This document shows, in pieces, positions 44,657 to 53,490 of a stretch of 64,000 bases of DNA (the first letter of the stretch is position 1; every line of letters begins with the position of its first letter). The position numbers and the translations under genes were made by a program. Below the pieces are notes generated by a model, which saw only the letters and a program-made list of their open reading frames with translations, did no database searches and had not been told where the DNA came from. The stretch comes from Opitutaceae bacterium TAV5 (GTDB taxonomy: Bacteria > Verrucomicrobiota > Verrucomicrobiia > Opitutales > Opitutaceae): positions 4,263,001 to 4,327,000 of the forward strand of contig CP007053.1 of NCBI GenBank assembly GCA_000242935.3, read 5' to 3'.

Positions 44657-46789
44657 ATGAATCCTTCTTCCTCAAGCCACGCCGCTTATCCTTTCGGAGC
44701 CGTCTATCTGCTCGAACCGGAATACACCTGGACCGGGATCGAACGCGACATGCGGCTCATGCGCGATCACGGTTTCAACACCCTCACGCTCTGGCCCGCC
44801 GCCAACTCGTGGCTCGCCACCCGGCCCGATGAATACGTATTCGATGACACGTTACGCTATCTCGACCTTGCCCGGTCGCTCGGCCTGCGCGTCATCGTCC
44901 AGCTCATCGGCCAGAACCAGTCGCAGGAATTCGCGCCCGACTGCCTCATGCGGCCGGACATGGTCTTGTCCGATCCCGGAGCCGGAGCCGCCAGCGGCGG
45001 CCTCAAGGGCTGGAACAACTGCTTCTGGGCCAATCTCAATCACCCCGATGTCGACATTCTCGTAAAACGTTACCTCGAAACCTGCGTCGCGGCCCTTCGG
45101 CATCACCCGGCCGTCTGCGGCTGGGATATTTTCAACGAGGCCCATTTCCGTAGTGACGATCCCTGGACAGTCGCCCGCTACCGGGACTGGCTGCGCCAGC
45201 GTTACGACAACAAAATCGAAACGTTGAACCGCCGCTGGTTTCGCCGTTATCGGGATTTTTCCGAAGTCAACCCCGCCGACCGCGACGCGCCGTACAGCGT
45301 CTGGAGCAGCATGCTGCCTGTCATCGATTACGAACACTTCCGCTCGCAGACCCTCACCGACATCTGCGCACGCTGGGCTGCCTGGACCCGCGCCGCCGAT
45401 CCCGACAGGCAGGCGGACGGGTCGCCGGTCCGCCCCGTCATCATCGACGGCACCTCGGGCCAGCTTCTCGAACAGAGCCTCTCCGGTCGCAACAACGACG
45501 AGTTTTCCACCGCCCGCGTTCCGGACTGCGATATTTTCGGCGGCACGTTTTATCCGAAAAGCTGGGGCCGCGATCTCGGCGACCGCCCGTGGGAACTCAT
45601 GCACTACTATGGCATGAGTCGCGCCGCGGCGGTTGCCGCAGGGAAGCCCTACTACGTCAACGAACTGCAAACGCACACCCAGGCGGTGCTCACTCCGGGT
45701 TCCGAGATGTCACCGTCCCTGCTGGCGCTCTGCATTTGGGCGGCGATCGCCGCTGGCGCCGAGGCCATGCAACTCTGGCGCTGGCGTCCCTTCCTGCGCG
45801 GCTACCAGGCCAGCGGGCGCGGGCTTACCCGCCTCGACGGCACGCCCGGTCCGCGCGCCGCCGCCGTGGCCGCGCTGGTCCGCACCTTGCGCGAGAACGA
45901 GGCCGCCATCACGGCTTCGCGGCCGGTGCCCGCCGATGTCAAGATTCTCGTCGGCTACCGTGCGCGTGTCGTTCACGACGTTTGCCTGAAGGGGACTTCC
46001 GGCCACCAGTCCGGCTCGCTTCGGGGCTGGCACAGTGCCTTTACCGCACTCGGTTTTGCCGTCGAAAATGCCAGCCTCGAATGTTTGTCCGAGGCCGACC
46101 TCGCGACTCCCGTGATGGTGCTTCCGGCCGCGATTGCGCTCACCGATGATCAGGCCGCGTGGCTGGCCCGTTATGTCGCCGCGGGCGGCACGCTGATTGC
46201 CGAGGCCCGCCTGGCGATTCTCGATGACAACGGTGTGGTGCGCTCCGAAGGTTCGCCGGGCCGCGTGCTCTCGGAGGTCTTTGGCGTCATCGAGCGCGAC
46301 GTCGGCCCCGCCGGCGAATTCACCTGGGGCGGCCATCGCCTTCCTGCGCCGTTCCTGACGCAGCAGTTCGAACTGCTTCCCTCTGCCGGCGCCAGAATCC
46401 TCGCCCGCGAAGCCGCCACCGGCTGGCCGATGGTGATTGAAAACCGCCACGGTCAAGGCCGGGCCGTTTATTTTGCCTCCGTGCAAGGGACCGCCTGGAG
46501 GGAGAACCTGTGCGCGTATGCCCAACAGTTTTTTGCCGGGTTGTTCCCGGCCGATCATCCGCATCGGGTGGAAAAACCCGAACACGTGCTCATCCGCTGG
46601 CACGAAAACCGGGAAACGGGAGACAAGCTCGTCTATACAATGAACTTCGGCACTACCGAGGCCGAAGTGCGTTTCCCGACCGGAGAAATCTTGCGAATTC
46701 CTGCGCGGAGCACACGGCTCATGACCCGGAAGGCTCCCCCGCCCGTATCGCCACGAGACGAAGCCGCCTGTTCTCCTGTTTTTACCTGA
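44657..46789 (+). CDS. GH42-type beta-galactosidase (locus C)
   Basis: The 710-residue protein follows the GH42 pattern. It begins with FGAVYLLEPEYTWTGIERDM and MRDHGFNTLTLWPAANSW. The acid/base is Glu161 in WDIFNEAHF and the nucleophile is Glu336 in YYVNELQTH. A trimerisation-like domain follows (MVLPAAIALTDDQAAWLARY, then VAAGGTLIAEARL), and a small C-terminal beta domain ends the protein. GH42 enzymes hydrolyse terminal beta-galactosides. The start at 44657 (MNPSSSSHAAY) gives no signal peptide, so it is probably cytoplasmic and acts on imported oligosaccharides. The last 8 bases overlap the converging locus D LacI gene. Confidence 0.88.
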   Translation: MNPSSSSHAAYPFGAVYLLEPEYTWTGIERDMRLMRDHGFNTLTLWPAANSWLATRPDEYVFDDTLRYLDLARSLGLRVIVQLIGQNQSQEFAPDCLMRPDMVLSDPGAGAASGGLKGWNNCFWANLNHPDVDILVKRYLETCVAALRHHPAVCGWDIFNEAHFRSDDPWTVARYRDWLRQRYDNKIETLNRRWFRRYRDFSEVNPADRDAPYSVWSSMLPVIDYEHFRSQTLTDICARWAAWTRAADPDRQADGSPVRPVIIDGTSGQLLEQSLSGRNNDEFSTARVPDCDIFGGTFYPKSWGRDLGDRPWELMHYYGMSRAAAVAAGKPYYVNELQTHTQAVLTPGSEMSPSLLALCIWAAIAAGAEAMQLWRWRPFLRGYQASGRGLTRLDGTPGPRAAAVAALVRTLRENEAAITASRPVPADVKILVGYRARVVHDVCLKGTSGHQSGSLRGWHSAFTALGFAVENASLECLSEADLATPVMVLPAAIALTDDQAAWLARYVAAGGTLIAEARLAILDDNGVVRSEGSPGRVLSEVFGVIERDVGPAGEFTWGGHRLPAPFLTQQFELLPSAGARILAREAATGWPMVIENRHGQGRAVYFASVQGTAWRENLCAYAQQFFAGLFPADHPHRVEKPEHVLIRWHENRETGDKLVYTMNFGTTEAEVRFPTGEILRIPARSTRLMTRKAPPPVSPRDEAACSPVFT

Positions 46790-47873
46790 CGGTCCCGCAG
46801 GGACGCAACGACTCCCCCTCGTGCCACAACCCCTCCACGAGAATCCGTTGCGGCTGCTCCGGCACTCCCCGCTCGCCCCGCTGCACTGCCGCCACCAGCG
46901 CATCCACGGCCACCGCGCCCATATGTATTGAATTTTCAACCACACCGGCCAGTCGCGTTTCGCACGATGGCAATGCCACACAAGCCGCACCCAGATTCTC
47001 CGGCACACGGCATCCGATCTCCTTCAACCGCTCGACCGCCCGGAAGTCTCCCGTCACGATTGCGTCAGGGCGATGCTTGCGCAGCCACGTATTGAAATGT
47101 TTTTCGCTCACCTCCCCCGCTTTCGGAAATGATCCCATAAACGGCGGCACTTTCGGCAACCGCAATTCATAGGACAGTTCCTCCGCCAGGTATCCCGCCC
47201 AGTAGTTTCGATCTGTGCGGATGTCATGCTGTTCCGTGAAGACAAAACCAATCCGTTTGTAATCACGGTTTAGCAACTCGCGCATCGCCCGCACCATGTT
47301 GCGATGATGCGTGGCTGCCACCGTGTGCAGCCGGGGACTGGCCAGAGTGTATCCGAAAGTTAGCGACGAGAATTGTTCCCACGGAAAATCCATCGACACC
47401 TCCGGCTCCGGTTGGGGGCACAACAACACCCCGTCGATGTTGCGCGCCCGCAAAATCGCCGCCACGCGTCCAGGTGACATCCCCTCTCCATTCAGATCAA
47501 AAACCTCCAGCGCATATCCATGTTTTCGCGCCCGATCACGGGCTCCGTCGAAATAATCCCGATAGAACGAAAACGAATCCCACACGTATCCGCCCGACGA
47601 ATTCACCAGCCACCCCAGCGTCCCGTGAAACACTGTCGGACGCTTGCGCGTGCGGTAACTCGCCAGCGCGGACAGCATGGGGTCCGGCGCATATCCCATC
47701 TCTTCCGCCAGACGTACAATGCGCTCGCGTGTCGCCTCCGGAATCCCCGGATGATTTTTCAACGCCAGGCACACGGTCGTCCTGTGAACCCCGGCTGCCG
47801 CCGCAATGTCGCGCTGTCTCACACGCCCGCTCTTCGCTTCTGTCACCGCACCCGATTTCGATTTTGGTTTCAC
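46782..47873 (-). CDS. LacI family regulator, GTG start (locus D)
   Basis: The 363-residue protein has a LacI helix-turn-helix (RQRDIAAAAGVHRTTVCLAL), the hinge RLAEEMGYAPDP, the ALASYRTRKRP motif and the ending EGLWHEGESLRPCG. It belongs to the same subfamily as the other three regulators in the window but is more distant from those of loci B and C. The codon at 47871-47873 is CAC on the plus strand, so the start is GTG. It is divergent from the PEP-CTERM gene across 114 bases, with a TTAA-based palindrome 4 bases upstream of the start codon. Its 3' end overlaps the GH42 gene by 8 bases. Confidence 0.88.
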   Translation of the reverse strand: MKPKSKSGAVTEAKSGRVRQRDIAAAAGVHRTTVCLALKNHPGIPEATRERIVRLAEEMGYAPDPMLSALASYRTRKRPTVFHGTLGWLVNSSGGYVWDSFSFYRDYFDGARDRARKHGYALEVFDLNGEGMSPGRVAAILRARNIDGVLLCPQPEPEVSMDFPWEQFSSLTFGYTLASPRLHTVAATHHRNMVRAMRELLNRDYKRIGFVFTEQHDIRTDRNYWAGYLAEELSYELRLPKVPPFMGSFPKAGEVSEKHFNTWLRKHRPDAIVTGDFRAVERLKEIGCRVPENLGAACVALPSCETRLAGVVENSIHMGAVAVDALVAAVQRGERGVPEQPQRILVEGLWHEGESLRPCGTVR

Positions 47874-47877
47874 TCTA

Positions 47878-47891
47878 TTAAACTGTGTTAA
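47878..47891. promoter_or_regulatory. Weak palindrome candidate operator of locus D
   Basis: TTAAACTGTGTTAA is a partial palindrome (TTAA arms, imperfect centre). It is just upstream of the LacI start and 96 bases before the PEP-CTERM gene. The match to the locus A motif is weak, so it rests on position alone. Confidence 0.35.
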
Positions 47892-47987
47892 CGGCAGCGC
47901 CCTTGTCCCTCCAGCCCAAAAACCACTTCATCCGCCCCGTCGGTCATCCACAAAATCACCGCGCCCCGCGCCAACACCCAAACCATT

Positions 47988-48779
47988 ATGAAAAACACCA
48001 CCCGCCTCCTCGTCTCCACGGCCTTGCTCCTGTCTCTCGTCTCATTTGCCCGCGCCGCCGCGCTCGATTCCTGGAGCGGTGCCAACACCGATTCCGACAC
48101 CGACCATCCTGCCGTCACCTCGGGGTCCAAATCACTGAGCGCGACCCTGCCCGCCGGTTCCACCCTCGACGCGATTGGTGACACGCTTACGTTCTCCGGC
48201 CAGGTGACTTTTACCTTTGCTGGCACCCCAAACACAGGGAGCGGGAACTTTCGCTGGGGACTTTTTAACAGCAACGACAGCACAAATAACAACGGCTGGC
48301 TGGGCTACATGGTTGGCAATCGTCCGGACAATTCGACCTACCTTTACGAAAAGAATACCGGCACTGGCAGCTGGAACGCGACCAGTAGCGACGGATGGAC
48401 TCGCATCCTCACGTCAATCACCGGAGGCAATAGCGGCGGCGTGGAAATCGCGGCCGGTTCATACAATCTGATGCTGAGCCTCAAACGCGAGGCGGACGGA
48501 CTTCTCGTCAATTGGTCCCTCATTGGCACAGGAGGTGTTTCTTCCTATTCACTCATAGGTTCCTGGCTGGACACCTCACCCGTCACATTGGCGTATGATC
48601 GTATCGGCATCAGCATTACCAGCAACTTTGGCCAAAGCTCCGCCACGTTCGCGGATCTCTCCATGGTCAAGACCAGCGCCATTCCAGAACCCTCGGCCAC
48701 GGTCCTTTTCGCAACGCTCTGCATCCTCCTGGCCACCGTCGTTATGAAACGCATCCGCCACTGCCGCCAATCATGCTGA
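47988..48779 (+). CDS. PEP-CTERM surface protein (locus D)
   Basis: The 263-residue protein has a signal peptide (STALLLSLVSFARAAALD), a beta-rich body in which LTFSGQVTFTFAGTPNTG and GSGNFRWGLFNSNDSTNNNG suggest a concanavalin-like fold, and the sorting signal AIPEPSATVLFATLCILLAT followed by VVMKRIRHCRQSC. A glycan-binding role would fit the fold guess but is not shown. It heads the locus D transcript. The prepilin-like gene follows after 33 bases, so the two are almost certainly co-transcribed. Confidence 0.87.
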   Translation: MKNTTRLLVSTALLLSLVSFARAAALDSWSGANTDSDTDHPAVTSGSKSLSATLPAGSTLDAIGDTLTFSGQVTFTFAGTPNTGSGNFRWGLFNSNDSTNNNGWLGYMVGNRPDNSTYLYEKNTGTGSWNATSSDGWTRILTSITGGNSGGVEIAAGSYNLMLSLKREADGLLVNWSLIGTGGVSSYSLIGSWLDTSPVTLAYDRIGISITSNFGQSSATFADLSMVKTSAIPEPSATVLFATLCILLATVVMKRIRHCRQSC

Positions 48780-48812
48780 CCGCCGGCATTCCATCATCCC
48801 CCGCCCCGAACC

Positions 48813-49577
48813 ATGAACATCAGAATTGCCCGCTTCCCGTCGTTTCCTGCCAGTATAATCAGGGATAAAGGACGCAGTGCGTTCACGCTGGTCGAGTTGC
48901 TTACCGTGATTGCCATCATTGGCATTCTGGCCGCGATCATCATTCCCACGGTTGGCCGAGTCCGCACACAAGCTCGCCTCGTCCAGACCATTTCCAACCT
49001 TCGCCAGAGCGGCGTCGCGATCATGCTTTTCACCGACGACCATCGCGGTGAACTGCCTGGTCGTAATGATGGCACGTCCATTGGTGAAGGCTCCGGGGGC
49101 CTCAACACCGGAGTCAAAGCCAGTTTCACGAACAGCGAGGTCGCTTATCTTGCCATACACCTCGCGCCTTATGTTTCGGCAGGCGGCGATTCTGGTTTGA
49201 GACGTGTCCCATGCCTCACGGATCCCCTCTCTGCCTCCAAAAGGACAGGGACCACGGAGTGGGTGCTCAATCGACAGATTCAGCGGCTCAATTATCCCGG
49301 AACCACGCGCAACATACGCCCTTTCGGCCTCCAGAGTGTTCCACCCGAACGCTACGAAGCACTTACCGGCGCACTCACCGTTTCCCGCGTCTGGGCAATG
49401 ATGCAAGTCGACCAGAAAATGCGTGAAGATTCTGCTATTATCGAGGCCGGCACCGTACAAAATACACCGGCTGAACCTGTCGCCGGAAGCTATCGTCTGG
49501 CCCTTTTCTTCGACTGGAGCGTCGGCAAAATTCCCGTCGGCACCAATCTCGACCAACAGATTGACAACCGGCAGTGA
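48813..49577 (+). CDS. Prepilin-like secreted protein (locus D)
   Basis: The 254-residue protein has a basic leader and the prepilin signal [20 protein letters not shown], the same 20 residues as the locus A protein. The globular part starts VGRVRTQARLVQTISNLRQS and later has LALFFDWSVGKIPVGT, the usual end motif with a final beta hairpin. It lies between the PEP-CTERM gene (33-base gap) and the MFS transporter gene (31-base gap). Export through a type II/IV-pilus system is expected. The surface function is inferred. Confidence 0.88.
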   Translation: MNIRIARFPSFPASIIRDKGRSAFTLVELLTVIAIIGILAAIIIPTVGRVRTQARLVQTISNLRQSGVAIMLFTDDHRGELPGRNDGTSIGEGSGGLNTGVKASFTNSEVAYLAIHLAPYVSAGGDSGLRRVPCLTDPLSASKRTGTTEWVLNRQIQRLNYPGTTRNIRPFGLQSVPPERYEALTGALTVSRVWAMMQVDQKMREDSAIIEAGTVQNTPAEPVAGSYRLALFFDWSVGKIPVGTNLDQQIDNRQ

Positions 49578-49608
49578 TCCTGTCGCCCCCTCCGCCTTCC
49601 GCTCCTCC

Positions 49609-51042
49609 ATGTCTTCCACGCCACTGTCCTGTGCTCCGGCTGTACCAGGCGATCCGCCCACGATAAGGCCCAATCGCATGTGGAAGGCAGGCACGCTCAC
49701 CTACACATTCGGCGGGCTTGTTGTCATCTTTTTTTGGTTACTTTGCGGAGATTTTGCCTGGTCGATGCGTGACCGCTCCGTCGGCCCCATGTCGCAGTGG
49801 TATCTGAATCATCTGAAGGTCCCCAATTTCCTCTTCGGCCTGCTGATGATTTCCTTCCCGGCGCTTGTCGGAATGATCCTTGCTCCGATCATCAGCGTAA
49901 AATCTGACCGCCATCGCGGACGCTGGGGGCGGCGTATTCCGTTCCTGCTGGTGACAACCCCCATCGCCGCTCTCGGCATGATCGGCATCGGGCTCACGCC
50001 CATCCTTGCCCGACAGGTTCACCGTCTGTTCCCGGGACAAAGCGAGACGGTGGTTGCCATCGTCTGTTTCGGGGTGTTCTGGGCCGTGTTTGAATTTGCC
50101 GCGGTCGCCGCGCAGCCCGTCTTCAACGGACTCATCAACGATGTGGTGCCCGGATCGTTGCTCGGGCGATTTTACGGATTGTTCCGCGCTGTCAGCCTGA
50201 TCGACGGCATGATTTTCAATTACTGGATCATGGGCAAGGTGCCCGGACATTTCACTCTGATTCTGTGCATCATCGGCGTGTTCTACGGCGCCGCCTTCAT
50301 GTGGGTCTGCTTCAAGGTGAAAGAGGGTGACTATCCCCCTCTCCCTATCGTCGCGTTCATGCCGGGCAGAAGCAGCGCGCGTTCCGGTATCGGCGGTCTT
50401 TTGCACGGCTTTTTCCGTGAGGCCAAATGCTACCTGAAGGAATGCTTCAACAATCCCTATTACCTCTCGATTTTCATTCTCATAATGATCGCGCAACTGG
50501 CATTTTTGCCGATCAACACTTTCGCTCTCCCCTATGCCCGAAGCCTGGGCGTGGACATGGAGACCTACGGGAAATACCTCGCAATGACCTTTTCGATTTC
50601 CCTGGGCCTTTCCTTCTTTCTGGGCTGGGCGGCGGATGCCTTTCACCCGCTGCGCATGACAATCGGCACGCTGATCTGCTACGTCGTGGCGATGGCCTGG
50701 GGACGTTTCCATGCGACAACGCCTGAATCCTTTCTCGCCGCATGGGTCGCTCACGGTGTGTTATCCGGCTGTTATTACACCTGCGTGGCGTCGCTGACCC
50801 AGCGTCTTTTCCCCCACTCCCGTTTTGCCCAGTTCGCCTCCGCCGCCGGTATGTGCACCGCCCTCGCCAACATGACGCTGGCTCCATGCGTCGGACTTCT
50901 CATCGACCAGACAGGCGGAGTTTTCCGGCATACGTTTGCCATTGGCGCCACGCTTGCCGTGCTGGCTCTGGTGGCAGGATTTTACGTGCACGGCAAATTC
51001 ATGAAACTTGGCGGACCCAAAGGTTACGTCGCTCCCGAATAA
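49609..51042 (+). CDS. MFS sugar transporter-like protein (locus D)
   Basis: The 477-residue inner-membrane protein has about 12 predicted helices and the MFS loop SVKSDRHRGRWGRRIPFLLV, typical of sugar/cation (GPH or SLC45-like) transporters. It begins near WKAGTLTYTFGGLVVIFFW. The start at 49609 (MSSTPLSCAP) is used rather than 49423, which is inside the prepilin-like gene. Next to a heparinase-like protein and a Gfo/Idh oxidoreductase it most likely imports the oligosaccharides or uronate products released by that enzyme. It is the only dedicated sugar importer among the four cassettes. Confidence 0.83.
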   Translation: MSSTPLSCAPAVPGDPPTIRPNRMWKAGTLTYTFGGLVVIFFWLLCGDFAWSMRDRSVGPMSQWYLNHLKVPNFLFGLLMISFPALVGMILAPIISVKSDRHRGRWGRRIPFLLVTTPIAALGMIGIGLTPILARQVHRLFPGQSETVVAIVCFGVFWAVFEFAAVAAQPVFNGLINDVVPGSLLGRFYGLFRAVSLIDGMIFNYWIMGKVPGHFTLILCIIGVFYGAAFMWVCFKVKEGDYPPLPIVAFMPGRSSARSGIGGLLHGFFREAKCYLKECFNNPYYLSIFILIMIAQLAFLPINTFALPYARSLGVDMETYGKYLAMTFSISLGLSFFLGWAADAFHPLRMTIGTLICYVVAMAWGRFHATTPESFLAAWVAHGVLSGCYYTCVASLTQRLFPHSRFAQFASAAGMCTALANMTLAPCVGLLIDQTGGVFRHTFAIGATLAVLALVAGFYVHGKFMKLGGPKGYVAPE

Positions 51043-51103
51043 ACGCGCCCTCTCCTCTGACTGACAAATCCACACTCCAGCCCGTTTCACCCTCCTTTTA
51101 CCT

Positions 51104-53422
51104 ATGCTCCCCCGTTCCGTCTTCATCGCAATCTCCATCATGGCCGCCTTCAAAATGACTCTGGTGAAAGTTTCCGCTGAAGCTGCGCCGGCTGGCGCGA
51201 AGCCTGCCGCCGGCACGATCGTCGTGAAACCGGAACTACGTGGAAAACATCCGCGGCTCTTCGTCTCCGAAGACGACCTCCCGTCCGCAATCAACCGCTG
51301 CCGCACCGACGAGTCGTGGAGAAAACACTATTTCCGCTCAAACGGTGATGAACTCAAAACCGCTCCTCGTCCCATCGGGCTGAAAGAACGATGGCTGCCC
51401 GCTCCGGTGCTTGGAAAACTGGCCGTCGCCTATGCCCTGTGCGGTGACTCCGTGTATCTGGAGCGCCTTCAGGCCTGGTTGCCCTTCATTCGGGAATCCG
51501 GTCCCGTCGCGATCCGCCATATTGGCAGCAGGGACAATGCCGATCTTTTCTGCGGCCAGATGCTGACCGGCCTTGCCATCTCTTACGATATGCTGAAAGG
51601 CCGCGTGCCTCCCGAAGTTGAAAACACCTTACGGAACAGCCTCGTTGCCCAGGCCCGCCAAACGTACACCGATCTGGTTGCCATCCGTCATTATCCCTAT
51701 GAGCAAAACCACTTTTCCATTCCGGTCAGCGGCCTGCTTCTCGCATCCCTTGTTCTTCTGGACGAGGAAGCCGACGCTGCCGCTTGGGCCGATTGGTCCG
51801 CCCATGCGTTTCGTCGCTGTCTGGAAGCCCTTTCGCCCGATGGCTGGTTTTTCGAAGGCATGAATTATTGGGGCTACACCATGCAATTCCCCGTTCCCGT
51901 CGCCTATGCGCTCTGGCGCATTACCGGGGAAAATCTTTTCGAAACGTCTGCGCTCAAAAATGCGCCCTTCTATCTCGCCCACAATTTCCTGCCGAATCGT
52001 GACTTCGTTTTCGATTTTGCCGACTGGGGACCGAGAGTGAACCAGGATGGAATCACCGCCCAACGCGGCTATGATCGTCCGTGGCATACGCATCCGACAA
52101 GCATCCCGACTTTCATCCCCGCCCTGCTCAATCGCGCGCAGCCCCATCCTCTGTTGGATGCCTTCCTGGAGGGACGCCGCGCAAGCGATGCCGGCCTGGA
52201 CGGCATCGTTGGCTCACTTCTGCAAATACCCACCGAACAGAAGGGCAAGACATCCGCCGACCTGAGTCTGTATCCTCCGTATCACTATTTCGATGATATG
52301 GAAGTCGTCCACTGGCGCGAAAACTGGCAATCGCCCGGCGCCACGGCCATCGCCTTCAAGTCCGGTCCTCCCGGCGGCCATGCCATGACCTCGCTTTTGC
52401 GGCAGCTCCCCGACTGGAAACCCTCCCTCGGTCATGCCCATCCCGATGCGGGTTCGTTTATTCTATTCTCCAAGGGCGTCTTCCTTGCCAACGACACGGG
52501 CTACGCAATCAAGGAAACTGCCTGGCACAACTCCATCCTCGTCAATGGCACCGGGCAGGTAAGGGGAGGCACTGCATGGAGCACGTTCAAAAACATTCCC
52601 TATGAGAAACTGGATCGCATCCGCATGGGAAACGTCTGGCTCGGTCGGAGGATAATCGCCGGGACAGCGGATTTTGCCGCCGCCTACGATGATTCGCTCG
52701 GACTGACCACGATGCGCCGGAATCTCCTCATGGTGGACGGACGCTACCTGGTGATTTCCGATCAGATGGAAGCGCCTTGGCCTCACGAATACGAATGGCG
52801 TCTGCACAGCGACCAGGCCGCCACCGAAGACGACCAGGGGCGTTTTGTCATGACCAACGGTCCCGGTCGCCTCGTAATCAAAAACCTGCATTCCGTGGTA
52901 TCGTCAGCCGTGTCGCCGACCATCGTGGAGACGGAGCTTTACGAACCCGAAAAACGATCGCGCCCGCAGGAGCGCGGCTACCACCTCGCCCTGAAATCTC
53001 CGGGAGCCGAACGCGTCCGGTTCCAGGTTGCGATAAACATCCAGTCATCGCGCGAAAACCCGGCGAAGTTCAGCGCGCGGGAAGTTTTCAATGGCAAAAC
53101 GGAACTGGCCGACGAAAACGGTTCCTGCACCGTGTGGACAGGAAACAGTGCCGAGTTGAAAGGACAGTTCGCCTACATTCTCCGCAACGCGCAGGGGGCG
53201 GTTATTTCGGCAGGACTCCACGGGAGTGAATTAAACGCTCCCGACATTTCCATTACGCAAAAAGCAGGAGTCGTCACACTCGAACCGGGCCAGAACGATG
53301 GCACATGGCGTATCGATAATGTCAGCACGAATCCATCTGTGAATTCTGCCCCGATTCCCCCGCACGGTCTGATTTTCCGGATCAACGGAAAACAACAGAT
53401 CATGGTCATGCCAAAATCCTGA
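51104..53422 (+). CDS. Heparinase II/III-type polysaccharide lyase-like protein (locus D)
   Basis: The 772-residue protein has an N-terminal hydrophobic segment (FIAISIMAAFKMTLVKVSAE) that may be a signal peptide, an alpha/alpha toroid with the YEQNHFSIPVSGL segment, and a C-terminal heparinase II/III-like beta domain with SLGHAHPDAGSFILFSKG and AWHNSILVNGTGQ. These His residues are the usual catalytic or metal-site elements. Such proteins cleave uronic-acid-containing polysaccharides by elimination. The substrate is not certain: heparin-like, alginate-like and pectin-like chains are all possible. It lies between the MFS gene and the Gfo/Idh gene on one strand. Confidence 0.83.
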   Translation: MLPRSVFIAISIMAAFKMTLVKVSAEAAPAGAKPAAGTIVVKPELRGKHPRLFVSEDDLPSAINRCRTDESWRKHYFRSNGDELKTAPRPIGLKERWLPAPVLGKLAVAYALCGDSVYLERLQAWLPFIRESGPVAIRHIGSRDNADLFCGQMLTGLAISYDMLKGRVPPEVENTLRNSLVAQARQTYTDLVAIRHYPYEQNHFSIPVSGLLLASLVLLDEEADAAAWADWSAHAFRRCLEALSPDGWFFEGMNYWGYTMQFPVPVAYALWRITGENLFETSALKNAPFYLAHNFLPNRDFVFDFADWGPRVNQDGITAQRGYDRPWHTHPTSIPTFIPALLNRAQPHPLLDAFLEGRRASDAGLDGIVGSLLQIPTEQKGKTSADLSLYPPYHYFDDMEVVHWRENWQSPGATAIAFKSGPPGGHAMTSLLRQLPDWKPSLGHAHPDAGSFILFSKGVFLANDTGYAIKETAWHNSILVNGTGQVRGGTAWSTFKNIPYEKLDRIRMGNVWLGRRIIAGTADFAAAYDDSLGLTTMRRNLLMVDGRYLVISDQMEAPWPHEYEWRLHSDQAATEDDQGRFVMTNGPGRLVIKNLHSVVSSAVSPTIVETELYEPEKRSRPQERGYHLALKSPGAERVRFQVAINIQSSRENPAKFSAREVFNGKTELADENGSCTVWTGNSAELKGQFAYILRNAQGAVISAGLHGSELNAPDISITQKAGVVTLEPGQNDGTWRIDNVSTNPSVNSAPIPPHGLIFRINGKQQIMVMPKS

Positions 53423-53490
53423 CAGGGGGGATTCCCTTCCTTTCCTGAAATCTGTGAAACAGGAGTTTTTCAGGAAACACATTATTTACC

